DNA of 52,652 nucleotides from Candidatus Zixiibacteriota bacterium. Lineage in GTDB: Bacteria > Zixibacteria > MSB-5A5 > UM-FILTER-46-8. The DNA is taken from NCBI GenBank assembly GCA_014730345.1, contig WJIJ01000082.1, positions 1-52,652 of the forward strand, read 5' to 3'. The notes beneath the pieces are model-generated. The model saw only the letters and a program-made list of their open reading frames with translations. It was not told the origin of the DNA and searched no databases. Positions within the stretch are counted from its first letter, which is position 1, and each line of letters begins with the position of its first letter. Shown one piece after another: positions 24,740 through 33,152 of the stretch. The translations under genes were made by a program, and so were the position numbers.

Positions 24740-25393
24740 TTACTGCCCTGATGCTAACAAACCACCTCCTGATAATGTCCTGAGTTGATCGATAATAATC
24801 GCGGATGCTTTTTGAGCGGCGCGTTTGATAGTATCTTCGCGCTCCAAAGCATTATAAAGAATATCCGCGCGTTCGGGGTCGAATTCCAGATACTGAGCAT
24901 GCTGGGAACAATCAACCGTAAAGTCAAAAGAAGCATCAAGTTCGGCATCGCCCGTACGGGCATCGATTACCCGGTAATCCACGTACACTTTCAAGCGCTT
25001 TTTAAACCTGCTGACGATGTACGGTATGGAAATGTCTCGTTTAACATCCATTTTTATTTTGGATACATTATATTCAATTAAATAGCGGTAATTATCCCGG
25101 AGAACCGAGTTATATATATAATCGTTTATGTATTCTTTATCCGGTTTTAAAAACAATCCGCCATTATCCCGCGCCGACAAGATATCACCCGGGATCAGCC
25201 AGGCTATTTCTTTTTCGCCCTTCACCCGCTGTTCAATAATCTTATCGCAGGCGTTTATGATTTCACTGGCATAGCCGTCGCCAATGAAATACGCGCAAAC
25301 AACATTTGATTCGGCCCGGGCCGTTAATGCTGATAGAAAGAATAGAAGGCCTATTAACAATACTAACGGAATTTTAATATGATTAAATTTCAT
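24740..25393 (-). CDS. Secreted protein of unknown function in the signalling set
   Basis: Not recognised. I place the start at ATG 25393 (MKFNHIKIPLVLL), because this gives a proper signal peptide ending LTARA and overlaps the PilZ stop by 11 bases (ATGAAATTTAA). The mature part, about 190 residues, is mixed alpha/beta. One segment, DYRVIDARTGDAELDASFDFTVDC, is followed by a C-terminal helix AAQKASAIIIDQLRTLSG, which is reminiscent of CsgG/LPP20-like or FlgT-like periplasmic domains, though too weak to assign. No lipobox or membrane anchor is seen. It probably acts in the periplasm. Confidence 0.55.
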   Translation of the reverse strand: MKFNHIKIPLVLLIGLLFFLSALTARAESNVVCAYFIGDGYASEIINACDKIIEQRVKGEKEIAWLIPGDILSARDNGGLFLKPDKEYINDYIYNSVLRDNYRYLIEYNVSKIKMDVKRDISIPYIVSRFKKRLKVYVDYRVIDARTGDAELDASFDFTVDCSQHAQYLEFDPERADILYNALEREDTIKRAAQKASAIIIDQLRTLSGGGLLASGQ

Positions 25394-25874
25394 CTTTGTC
25401 CCTGTTGCGGATAACATATTTCGCAATCATCTTTTGTACTGTATCGTCAAATCCTCGAATTTCACTATCATAAATTTCTCTGTCACCTTCGGAAATTAAC
25501 TCCAGGAATTCTACAGGGTGGATAAATTCAAAGCCGGTGATGTACTCGGAGTGTTCCACTTTCTCGACTCTCTTGACTTTACCGAGTATCCGCTCTATCT
25601 TTTCCATCCCGTTCAACTCGAATGTCAGCACGACGTATGAATCAACCGGGAGTTCAGCATCTACCGCCCCGAGGACGCCGCTTCCGGAGATATTCAAGAG
25701 GACTCCGCGGACTTTTATATGATCAACCGGAGGACGGTCTTTCCCCGCGGGGAGGTTAATCCGGTAAAGTTCGAAAGGCGCGGCGATATCGAGCCTTACT
25801 GATTGTCTTTTTTTACTGCCCCGTTTGCTGGTTTGGACGCCGGTTTTCGGCGCTGATTTAGTTTGCTGTGCCAT
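25383..25874 (-). CDS. PilZ-domain c-di-GMP-binding protein
   Basis: A 163-residue protein. The c-di-GMP motifs are both visible: R-Q-S-V-R in KKRQSVRLDI (about residues 22-28) and N-I-S-G-S-G in VLLNISGSGVLG (about 58). A beta-barrel typical of PilZ follows (SYVVLTFELNGMEKIERILGKV) and then a C-terminal helix. In flagellated bacteria such proteins often slow the motor or adjust gene expression when c-di-GMP rises. It is not a YcgR, since the N-terminal YcgR domain is absent. It lies 14 bases after the DUF2225-like gene. Confidence 0.85.
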   Translation of the reverse strand: MAQQTKSAPKTGVQTSKRGSKKRQSVRLDIAAPFELYRINLPAGKDRPPVDHIKVRGVLLNISGSGVLGAVDAELPVDSYVVLTFELNGMEKIERILGKVKRVEKVEHSEYITGFEFIHPVEFLELISEGDREIYDSEIRGFDDTVQKMIAKYVIRNRDKDEI

Positions 25875-25888
25875 TATTACTCCACATC

Positions 25889-27082
25889 TTAACTGACGGC
25901 TGATTCCGATCTCATCTCTTCCCTTGACAACAACTTTGCCTGTTCGTAGGCTTTTTCGACGATAGATTTCACCCTGCCCATTTCCACTGAACTGTTGGAT
26001 TTGTTGGCGGTAAAACTTCTTCCCTGATTTATCACGGTATTGAAGTATTTACGGGCTTCATCATCATCGCCTATACGGCGCTCCAATTCGCCGATGAGGT
26101 AATAAGCCTGTATCGCCTGAAAACCTTCTTTGATTTCCCTGCCGGTTTCCATGGCTTTTTTATAATTTTCGGCCGCGAAAGACAGGGCTTCCTTTTCATT
26201 GGTTGGCGTTTCGGCAAATATTTTCTGCACGGAGAAAAGGAACTCGTAAAAATTCTCATATTCTCCAAATTTCGGCATTTGAGCTTTGGCTTCGGGCATC
26301 TCGACATTCACGAGGTTGCCATTGAGCGCTTTAATCTGGTCTATTTTCCCTTTTACCACGTCGGAGGCTCCGAGGATTTCATTTAATACATTGAAATATC
26401 CTCTCATTATATCGTTGGCATCGTCTCCCCGGGCTTTAGGGAACAGAGAGCTTGTATTATCTTTGTAAAAATGGGCCAGGGTTTTAACCGACTTATCGAG
26501 GTTACCGAGAATAACGGTCATATTCTCGAGCTTTTCATCGAGGCTTGATAAAATGGAAGTTCGGGCATGCACACCGGCTGAACCGGTCGTTTTCATATCC
26601 CGGAACAACCATCCGATACGCAGGTAAAATCTACCCATAGTCAACGGGCTGGGATGAGAACTTAATTTCTCCTGGTATATCCCTAACAGGAACTTGCAAA
26701 TAGCGGTTTCATTGGGAAACTGTTTTGGCTCGATGGCTTTGCCTATTACTTTGAAAGGGCTATTCTCTTCATTCAGCTTCGCCTTATGAGTCTCGCGAAG
26801 GGGTTTAAGCTTGTAGTTTTTGAAGTGGGCATCCTTTTCCCACTCCTTGAATTTCTCGGTAAATTCCACCGAATAATAACAGTTTTCACAAGTGGCAATA
26901 AAAAAGAGGAGTGGGTTTGTATTACCCATTTCATCAGAGGACCACTTGATGCCAACCGGCATGAAATCGGTATCATTACCTTCAACAGTATAAGCGCCTT
27001 TGGCTAAATTTTCGTATTTGTTTTTCCGTCCGCAAACCGGGCAGGCAGTTGTAGTCGTATAAAGTGGTGATCCAGCTTTCAT
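25889..27082 (-). CDS. DUF2225-like zinc-ribbon and TPR protein
   Basis: A 397-residue protein. The first 75 residues contain two Cys pairs (C14-x2-C17 in ACPVCGRK and C65-x2-C68 in TCENCYYS) around a ND-x-DF motif, matching the DUF2225 family. The rest is helical, with TPR-like segments near the C terminus (AIQAYYLIGELERRIGDDDEARKYFNTVINQG). DUF2225 proteins are often encoded near flagellar or c-di-GMP genes in other phyla, with no known biochemical role. It opens the signalling unit after a 110-base gap. Confidence 0.65.
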   Translation of the reverse strand: MKAGSPLYTTTTACPVCGRKNKYENLAKGAYTVEGNDTDFMPVGIKWSSDEMGNTNPLLFFIATCENCYYSVEFTEKFKEWEKDAHFKNYKLKPLRETHKAKLNEENSPFKVIGKAIEPKQFPNETAICKFLLGIYQEKLSSHPSPLTMGRFYLRIGWLFRDMKTTGSAGVHARTSILSSLDEKLENMTVILGNLDKSVKTLAHFYKDNTSSLFPKARGDDANDIMRGYFNVLNEILGASDVVKGKIDQIKALNGNLVNVEMPEAKAQMPKFGEYENFYEFLFSVQKIFAETPTNEKEALSFAAENYKKAMETGREIKEGFQAIQAYYLIGELERRIGDDDEARKYFNTVINQGRSFTANKSNSSVEMGRVKSIVEKAYEQAKLLSREEMRSESAVS

Positions 27083-27119
27083 AGTTTAATTCCCGTTTTA
27101 AGTTACCGTCCTACGATTG

Positions 27120-27146
27120 CTATCGGCAATAACGCATTTTTTCTCA
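27120..27146 (-). promoter_or_regulatory. Weak sigma-28-like promoter candidate for the DUF2225-PilZ unit
   Basis: On the minus strand GCCGATAG (27127-27120) matches 7 of 8 bases of the FliA -10 box GCCGATAA and would start transcription about 30 bases before the DUF2225 ATG. The -35 side has only TTGAG at the correct distance rather than TAAA. The -10 match also sits inside a small hairpin (ATTGC/GCAAT), so it may be chance. Confidence 0.25.
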
Positions 27147-27192
27147 AGTATCTTAATTGCATTAATTTAAACCTTCAAGTGCCCCCTGTTTG

Positions 27193-27822
27193 CTAACCGG
27201 CCTTGACCGCGGCCATCAACTGCTCTTCGGCTTTTGACATCGGTTTAATCTTATCGCTTTTCTTCCGGGTCTGTTTACGTCTGGCAGTAGATTTTTTCAG
27301 GCTCTTATCACTGTTTCTATCCTCAGAGCCAACCTTCTGTTTGGTTTTTTGTCTCGAGACGGCGGTTGGTTCTTCCGAATTCCCGGCGTCCGAGCCAGAT
27401 TTATTCTCCAGCGCTTTTTTCGCATTACGATTTATCTCGGCGGCATTATTATTATCGCGGACGGCTGCCGCCTTTTCGCTCCTTGGATATCCAACAGTCA
27501 ACACTTTTTTGGGTTCTTTCTCCTGTGCTGGCGGGGTCTGCTGTTTAAGTTTTTCGGGAGGCCTGTAAGCATTGGCGGCGGCATACTTTTCAATGGCGGG
27601 ACGATTAACCGCGGGGTTATCGTTTGGGCTTGACGAGAAAGGATTCATTTTCTTCATCAAAGCTGTCATCATACCGGAAGAGGATTTTTCCTCCTCGTTC
27701 AAAATGCCAAAAATCCTGTTTTGACGGTGCAGTACAATCATAACCAACGCGACCAGCATCAGGGTGATAACGCCGTTAACGATTAAAACAGCGGTGAATA
27801 GGTTTTCGAGAATCTGAAACAT
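27193..27822 (-). CDS. Single-pass membrane protein with basic low-complexity tail
   Basis: Not recognised. This 209-residue protein has one transmembrane helix at residues 9-30 (FTAVLIVNGVITLMLVALVMIVL). A long hydrophilic cytoplasmic region rich in Lys, Ser, Asn and Gln follows and ends in a strongly basic segment (RKKSDKIKPMSKAEEQLMAAV). A GGAGAG ribosome site stands 8 bases before the ATG. The position after fliA recalls the membrane-anchored coiled-coil SwrB/YlxL after sigD in Bacillus, but there is no sequence similarity I can claim. Confidence 0.55.
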   Translation of the reverse strand: MFQILENLFTAVLIVNGVITLMLVALVMIVLHRQNRIFGILNEEEKSSSGMMTALMKKMNPFSSSPNDNPAVNRPAIEKYAAANAYRPPEKLKQQTPPAQEKEPKKVLTVGYPRSEKAAAVRDNNNAAEINRNAKKALENKSGSDAGNSEEPTAVSRQKTKQKVGSEDRNSDKSLKKSTARRKQTRKKSDKIKPMSKAEEQLMAAVKAG

Positions 27823-27849
27823 CTTATCTCTCCTTTAACTGCTCTAAGT

Positions 27850-28176
27850 TCATGCTAATAAATCTATATGTTTAATATCTTCGTTTTCGTTCTTATTGTC
27901 CGGTGTTTGTTGTTCGTCTTTCTTCAATTCTTCTTCTTTTGAATTTTTCTTGCCTTTTTTTTGTTCTTGTTCGTTTCCCTTCTGCTCTTTTCGAATTATT
28001 ACCTCGTCCTTTTTATCGGTATCCGGAACTTTCTTTTTTTTGTCCTCGACTTTGACCTGGAAATCAGTAGCTCCCTGTTTCTGCGCTACTTCGGGTCGCG
28101 CCTTTTCGAGCTTGGCGATTTTTTCGGTCGCCTGAGTTTTGGCTAATACATTTTGAAGGTCTACTGGCTGTGCCAT
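27850..28176 (-). CDS. Highly charged unknown protein after fliA
   Basis: Not recognised. The 108-residue protein begins MAQPVDLQNVLAKTQATEKIAKLE, which looks like a conserved helical motif. It then turns into Lys/Glu/Asp/Gln-rich sequence predicted to be disordered (KGKKNSKEEELKKDEQQ), ending DIKHIDLLA. There are no Cys and no membrane segments. It is 17 bases after fliA. The ordered ends flanking a disordered middle suggest a tether or partner-binding protein, but there is no evidence for a specific partner. Confidence 0.5.
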   Translation of the reverse strand: MAQPVDLQNVLAKTQATEKIAKLEKARPEVAQKQGATDFQVKVEDKKKKVPDTDKKDEVIIRKEQKGNEQEQKKGKKNSKEEELKKDEQQTPDNKNENEDIKHIDLLA

Positions 28177-28193
28177 AATAAAACCCGGTTACA

Positions 28194-28952
28194 TCATGCG
28201 GTGAACTTATCCTTGATCAGTCCCCGCAACCTGTAAACAGCCTTAGTGTGTATCTGCGATACCCGGGATTCGGATATCTGCATCACTTCACCGATTTCCT
28301 TTAAAGTCAATTCTTCGTAATAATAAAGAGCGACAACCAGTTTCTCCTGTTCGGAAAGAAAGCTAATTGCGTCGTTAAGATATTCTTTAAGCTCCTTTTT
28401 CTCGATTTCATCGAGTGTCCCGTCCTGGTTTATGGTTTCGACGGTTTCGATGCGGGGAACCTGCCGATTGTCATCCTCCCTGCATATCAATTCATCGAGG
28501 GAAAGGATGGACGTAGAGGCAACCTCTTTAATGGTAGTGTGAAGGTCGCTGGTGGACATGTCCAATTCATTGGCTAATTCCACGATATTCGGATTCCTTC
28601 CGAGTTTGCCGACCAATCTGGTGGTTGCCCTTTCGAGGTTCCTCGATTTGGCGCGAGTTGAACGGGGAACCCAATCAAGGGCCCGTAACTCATCCAGGAT
28701 AGCCCCGCGAATACGGGGAACCGCGAAAGTTTCGAATTTCACACCTCTTTCGGGGTCGAAGTTTTTAGCCGCTTCGATCAGCCCGATAACGCCGGTAGAG
28801 ATAAGGTCATCGAGTTCCACGTATTTGGGGAAACCCATGGCCATTCTTCCGGCTACGTTTTTAACCAAGCCCAGATACTCCGAAAGCAATTGCTGTCTTA
28901 ATACCGGATCATCGGTTCTTTTGTACTCAACCCAGGCTTTTTCCCGGTTCAT
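28194..28952 (-). CDS. fliA: Flagellar sigma factor FliA (sigma-28)
   Basis: A 252-residue sigma factor of the FliA/WhiG/SigD group. Region 2 contains LGLVKNVAGRMAMG and DLISTGVIGLIEAAKNFDPERGVKFETFAVPRIRGAILDELR. Region 3 follows (WVPRSTRAKSRNLERA), and region 4 ends with LTLKEIGEVMQISESRVSQIHTKAVYRLR. It directs late flagellar transcription (TAAA-N15-GCCGATAA promoters). No FlgM anti-sigma gene is seen in the window. An AGGAGGG ribosome site precedes the ATG. Confidence 0.95.
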   Translation of the reverse strand: MNREKAWVEYKRTDDPVLRQQLLSEYLGLVKNVAGRMAMGFPKYVELDDLISTGVIGLIEAAKNFDPERGVKFETFAVPRIRGAILDELRALDWVPRSTRAKSRNLERATTRLVGKLGRNPNIVELANELDMSTSDLHTTIKEVASTSILSLDELICREDDNRQVPRIETVETINQDGTLDEIEKKELKEYLNDAISFLSEQEKLVVALYYYEELTLKEIGEVMQISESRVSQIHTKAVYRLRGLIKDKFTA

Positions 28953-29022
28953 ATCTGCCCTCCTAAATCAAGCAAGGTTCTAAGAGAACGCTTGCCAGAT
29001 GAAGTACTGCTGTTACAACTAC

Positions 29023-29847
29023 TTATTGCCATTTGAAAACCTTGCTAATGTTTTCGGAAGACGGCGTTTGTCCGCCGTTCCGCCTGTCGATTATTCCCAT
29101 CAGCCGTTTCCTCAATTCCGAGAGATTGACCTTGTTATCCCTTCCGAGCATCGAGGAAAATTCCACTTTTCCAGGCGACCTCATGAAGAGTTTGTCAAAT
29201 CTCAGAAAACCCAAAGCCCTCTTCTCTTCTTTTAAAAATTTGCCGGTGAGCAAACCTATCTTTGTATTGAAATCCTCGAACTCCTCCGGGGAATTGATCA
29301 TGTTCAACATGAAATGAGTTTCCGGTTGAGGAGTTATGGACTTGCATAGTTTGCAGATGGCATAGCCATCGCTTACCGACTGCGGGTCCGTAGTAACAAC
29401 GATCAAAGCGAGGTTCGTAACCATAAGGCTTTCGTAGAGCCCAAGGTCCAACCCCGATGAAGAGTCAATTAAAACAATATCGTTGTACCTCTTCAGGAAC
29501 CCGACCATTTCACTAATCCTATTGAAATTCCTGTCTGCTCCGATATCATTAAGAGTCCGGTTCACTCTCGAAGGAACGAAACGAATCCCGTTGACCGGAA
29601 AAACGAATTCCGACGGTGGATTGGCTCCATTCAAAAAGTATTCCAGGCTTCTTCTCCTGTCCGGATAAACCCCGTAAATGGAGCTTAGGCCGGAGGAGCC
29701 GAGAGCCGCGTCGATAACGGCGACGCGGTATTGCGTCTTCAGGATTTCCACCAGGGTTCTGACAATGGTGGTCTTCCCGGCTCCGCCTTTTCCGGAACAG
29801 ACAGTAATGACGGCACTGCCCCTTATTCTACCGCCGAGGTTATTCAT
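29023..29847 (-). CDS. flhG: FlhG/FleN/YlxH-type MinD-like ATPase
   Basis: FlhG controls flagellar number and works with FlhF. The first secure start is the ATG at 29847 (MNNLGGRIRGSAVITV), with GGAGG 6 bases upstream; it overlaps the flhF stop by 8 bases. The protein then has 274 residues. The deviant Walker A GKGGAGKTT is intact. The next motif reads IDAALGSSGL, with Ala where MinD has its second Asp; some Bacillus-type FlhG proteins also lack it. Switch II is LIDSSSGLDLG. A C-terminal membrane-targeting helix as in MinD is not obvious. Confidence 0.88.
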   Translation of the reverse strand: MNNLGGRIRGSAVITVCSGKGGAGKTTIVRTLVEILKTQYRVAVIDAALGSSGLSSIYGVYPDRRRSLEYFLNGANPPSEFVFPVNGIRFVPSRVNRTLNDIGADRNFNRISEMVGFLKRYNDIVLIDSSSGLDLGLYESLMVTNLALIVVTTDPQSVSDGYAICKLCKSITPQPETHFMLNMINSPEEFEDFNTKIGLLTGKFLKEEKRALGFLRFDKLFMRSPGKVEFSSMLGRDNKVNLSELRKRLMGIIDRRNGGQTPSSENISKVFKWQ

Positions 29848-31087
29848 CGCTATCCTCCACCACGATATTCTCAAATACGCGGGTGCATAATGGTTTTGCT
29901 TTTAGTGGTTCGTATCCATCGTTGATCTCTCTTCCTTTTCCGCCAATCAAGGGGGTCAGCCCGGACTTGATAATAGCGGTAACGGCCATGCCCGGGGACG
30001 CGTCATTTTCGAGATTGGACAGGGCAAGGTGGCTGAAATTGAAATATTCCGTCGATGCCAGAATCTTCTTAACCGAGCTGTAATGCTGGGAAGCATTCAA
30101 AACCAAAACCTTGTTGAGATCAAGACCGGCTATCTCCCGGAGGAACTCCTGTTCTGTTTCATCGCCCGTATCCAGGGCGGGAAGGTCGATTAACAGGGCC
30201 TCTCCTGATTTGTTCTTTTCGATTCTCTGGACGACTTCGGTTAATTTTGAGGTTGCGAAGAAATTAATCTTGAGTATTTTCGCGAACCTGCGCATTTGAT
30301 GCTGACCGGAAACATTGAAACCGTCCAGAGAAATGATGCTAACGGGAATTTTGTAATCCTTCAGGCAACTCAAGGCAATTTTAGCAATCAGGGTGCTCCT
30401 GCCGCATCCGGCATTGCCGGTAAATGCCATGGGGCGTTTCTTTAAAAGATTTTCAATATTTCCTATGGACGGGCAATTTTCCGCGAGATGTTTTGCCCAT
30501 CTTTTTTGTAAAGGTGAGTCGCCATCGCCGGTCAATCTTCCGGAAAGCGTATCTTTTACCATCTCGTCGATAAATTCCGGATCGATATTGAGGGCCGCGA
30601 TCTGCCGGTAAAGTTCATCTACTTCGGCCGGTATCAGCTTGAGATACTTTTCGGCGGAAAGCCTTGACAGCCCATCGCTGAACATTTCGTTAACCTGCTG
30701 TAAATCTCCATCGTTTTTTTCACCGTCATCAGTGTTGATGTTATCGGTAACGCTGCCGAGGTCACCGATAAAAGGGGCCGAAAGGGTATCTTCGACCGAA
30801 CCGGGAGACGGAGGCGGAGTTACGGCGGGGCCATGCTGTTCGAATTTTTCCGGTTCAAATTCGAAGCGGCTTTGGCCGATGGTGACCGGCGGCGGTGTGT
30901 CGAAAAATTCGGAAGCCGGTTCCGGGTAGTCAACCGCCGCGGTAACTTCCACGCCCTTACGGCTGTCGGATGGACCTGTTGGGGCGAGAGTACGGGTGTT
31001 TAAAATAACCGCGTCATCGCCCATTTCCTTTTTGATTCTGCTTAGCGCTTCAGGAACGCTGCCTGCAATGAACTTTTTAACTCTCAT
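29840..31087 (-). CDS. flhF: FlhF-like SRP-family protein with degenerate GTPase motifs
   Basis: FlhF places flagella and is normally an SRP-type GTPase. The N terminus (MRVKKFIAGSVPEALSRIKKEMGDDAVILNTR) is diagnostic, and a Pro-rich linker follows (60-130). The G domain (about 215-400) has lost its key residues. The P-loop is GNAGCGRST, with Arg230 where Lys is invariant. DGFN (255-258) replaces DTYR, DLPALD (301-306) replaces DTAGR, and SNLE (357-360) replaces TKLD. The fold seems preserved, as surrounding hydrophobic strands align, but GTP binding is doubtful. It overlaps flhA by 11 bases and flhG by 8. Confidence 0.88.
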   Translation of the reverse strand: MRVKKFIAGSVPEALSRIKKEMGDDAVILNTRTLAPTGPSDSRKGVEVTAAVDYPEPASEFFDTPPPVTIGQSRFEFEPEKFEQHGPAVTPPPSPGSVEDTLSAPFIGDLGSVTDNINTDDGEKNDGDLQQVNEMFSDGLSRLSAEKYLKLIPAEVDELYRQIAALNIDPEFIDEMVKDTLSGRLTGDGDSPLQKRWAKHLAENCPSIGNIENLLKKRPMAFTGNAGCGRSTLIAKIALSCLKDYKIPVSIISLDGFNVSGQHQMRRFAKILKINFFATSKLTEVVQRIEKNKSGEALLIDLPALDTGDETEQEFLREIAGLDLNKVLVLNASQHYSSVKKILASTEYFNFSHLALSNLENDASPGMAVTAIIKSGLTPLIGGKGREINDGYEPLKAKPLCTRVFENIVVEDSDE

Positions 31088-33152
31088 TGTTGATACCTAT
31101 CACTCCTACTGAAAATACTTCTACATCAGTGGTTATTTCGTTATATGATATTACTATTGCCTGTGGTAAAACCGATTCGATCAAACGCCGGAAGGGCAGT
31201 CTGATATTCGGTGAACAAAGGATAATCGGATTCTGATTATTGGCGATCATGGAATCGATGACTGCCTTGGTTTTCTCGATTATCTTTTGGGTAACTTCCG
31301 ATGGGAGGGCTACAAGGATTCCATGACGAGTGCTCTTCGTGTTATCAGCTATCATCTGCTCAAGGCGGGGTTCACATGTAGAGACATGGAGCTTATTCTC
31401 CTCATCTTTGTAGAGATGACATATCGCCCTGGCCAGCGCGTGGCGTACGTATTCGGTAAGGATTTCCGGATCCTTGGTAGACTGGCTGTAATCGGCAAGG
31501 GTTTCCATGATGGTCAGCAGGTCCTTAATGGGAACTCTTTCCTTAAGCAGATTCTGGAGGACTTTTTGAACCGCGCCGATACTTAGCGCTTCTGGAAGGA
31601 CTTCATCAACAACCGCCGGGTAATCTTCCCGCAAGGTATCAATAAGCTTCTGGCAATCCTGCCTGCTGAGTATCTCGGCGGCGTTGTTTTTAACCACCTC
31701 GGTAAGATGGGTGGCTATAACCGCGGGATGTTCGACTATGGTATATCCCAGAACCTCGGCAGTTTCCTTGTTCTCGGGCGCAATCCATATAGCTTTTAAT
31801 CCGAACGCGGGTTCGATGGTATCCACGCCGTTCATTTTCTGTTCGGGTTCGCCCTGGGCGATAGCGAGTACATGCCCGGAAGCGAGTTCAAATTTGGATA
31901 TGGGAACACCCTTGATTTTAATCTGGTACTCGTTGGGTTTGAGTTGGATATTATCCCGTATACGAATCGGCGGCACAATCAAGCCTAAATCCGAAGCCAG
32001 CTGGCGGCGAATCAATGATATTCTTTCGAGGATATCGCCGCCCTGGGCGCTGTCTACCAACGGAATCAAACCATAACCGATTTCGACTTCCAGCACATCA
32101 ATTTTCAAATACTCTTCCGGTTGTGCCGGCGGAGGTCCGGTTTGTTCGGGGATTTCCTTCTTTTTCGGTTTTTGTTCAGCTTTGACCGATTTTGAAACAA
32201 CATAAGAGACCAAACCTGCCAGAGCCCCCAGTATCATAAATGGAAGCGTGGGCAGACCGGGAACTATAGCGAACATGAAAAGCACCGCGGCGGCAATCAT
32301 GATAGCCCTCGGAAAACCGGTAATCTGCTGGGTAATATCCTGGCCGAGGTTTGTTTCGGAGGCGGCCCTGGTGACGATTAAACCCGATGAAGTCGAGATG
32401 ATCAATGCCGGTATCTGGCTGACCAGGCCATCGCCAACGGTCAGCAGAGTGTAGGTCTGCAGGGCTTCGTTGATGCCCATTCCCAGTTGAACCATTCCAA
32501 TAACCAGGCCGCCGATGATATTTATAACCGTAATGAGAATTCCCGCGATAGCATCTCCTCGAACGAACTTACTGGCACCGTCCATAGCGCCGTAAAAATC
32601 GGCTTCTCTTGAAATATCCGAACGGCGTTGACGAGCTTCCTCATCGGATATCAAACCGGCGTTCAGGTCAGCATCAATCGCCATCTGTTTACCGGGCATG
32701 GCATCCAACGTAAAACGGGCGGCAACTTCGGCGATACGGGTCGCGCCCTTGGTAATGACCACAAACTGGATAATAACCAGGATGAGGAATATGATGAAAC
32801 CGACTATGTAATTACCTTTGACAACGAAATTACCGAACGCGGATATTACATCGCCGGCAAACGCTTCGCCAAGAATCAAGCGGGTACTGGCGACATTAAG
32901 CGAAAGTCTCAATAATGTAATAATCAATAGCATTCCCGGAAAGACCGACAACTCCAGGGGTTTGGAGATATACATGGTCACCAGCAGGATAATCAGCGAG
33001 AAAGCGATGTTGAAGGTTAGCATTAAATCCAATACGATGGGCGGCAAAGGTATGATTAACACAACCAGGATAGCCACTACCGCGATTGCCAGGGCAACAT
33101 CGGAGTTCATCGCTATTCTATGGAAAATGCTTTGTTTATTCCCGTCTGCCAT
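31077..33152 (-). CDS. flhA: Export gate protein FlhA
   Basis: FlhA is the nonameric export gate component, with membrane helices in the N-terminal half (about residues 15-320) and a large cytoplasmic domain that docks chaperone-substrate complexes. The 691-residue length is typical. The FHIPEP-region equivalent reads TLDAMPGKQMAIDADLNAG with the RQRRSDISREADFYGAMDGASKFVRGDA stretch, one of the most conserved parts of the family. It shares TAATG with the flhB stop. Confidence 0.97.
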   Translation of the reverse strand: MADGNKQSIFHRIAMNSDVALAIAVVAILVVLIIPLPPIVLDLMLTFNIAFSLIILLVTMYISKPLELSVFPGMLLIITLLRLSLNVASTRLILGEAFAGDVISAFGNFVVKGNYIVGFIIFLILVIIQFVVITKGATRIAEVAARFTLDAMPGKQMAIDADLNAGLISDEEARQRRSDISREADFYGAMDGASKFVRGDAIAGILITVINIIGGLVIGMVQLGMGINEALQTYTLLTVGDGLVSQIPALIISTSSGLIVTRAASETNLGQDITQQITGFPRAIMIAAAVLFMFAIVPGLPTLPFMILGALAGLVSYVVSKSVKAEQKPKKKEIPEQTGPPPAQPEEYLKIDVLEVEIGYGLIPLVDSAQGGDILERISLIRRQLASDLGLIVPPIRIRDNIQLKPNEYQIKIKGVPISKFELASGHVLAIAQGEPEQKMNGVDTIEPAFGLKAIWIAPENKETAEVLGYTIVEHPAVIATHLTEVVKNNAAEILSRQDCQKLIDTLREDYPAVVDEVLPEALSIGAVQKVLQNLLKERVPIKDLLTIMETLADYSQSTKDPEILTEYVRHALARAICHLYKDEENKLHVSTCEPRLEQMIADNTKSTRHGILVALPSEVTQKIIEKTKAVIDSMIANNQNPIILCSPNIRLPFRRLIESVLPQAIVISYNEITTDVEVFSVGVIGINNES

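Noticed and set aside
29023..29847. FlhG as a dead ATPase because the second Asp of its Walker A-prime region is Ala
   Set aside because: Some functional Bacillus-type FlhG proteins share this change and Walker A is intact, so it is not evidence of loss.
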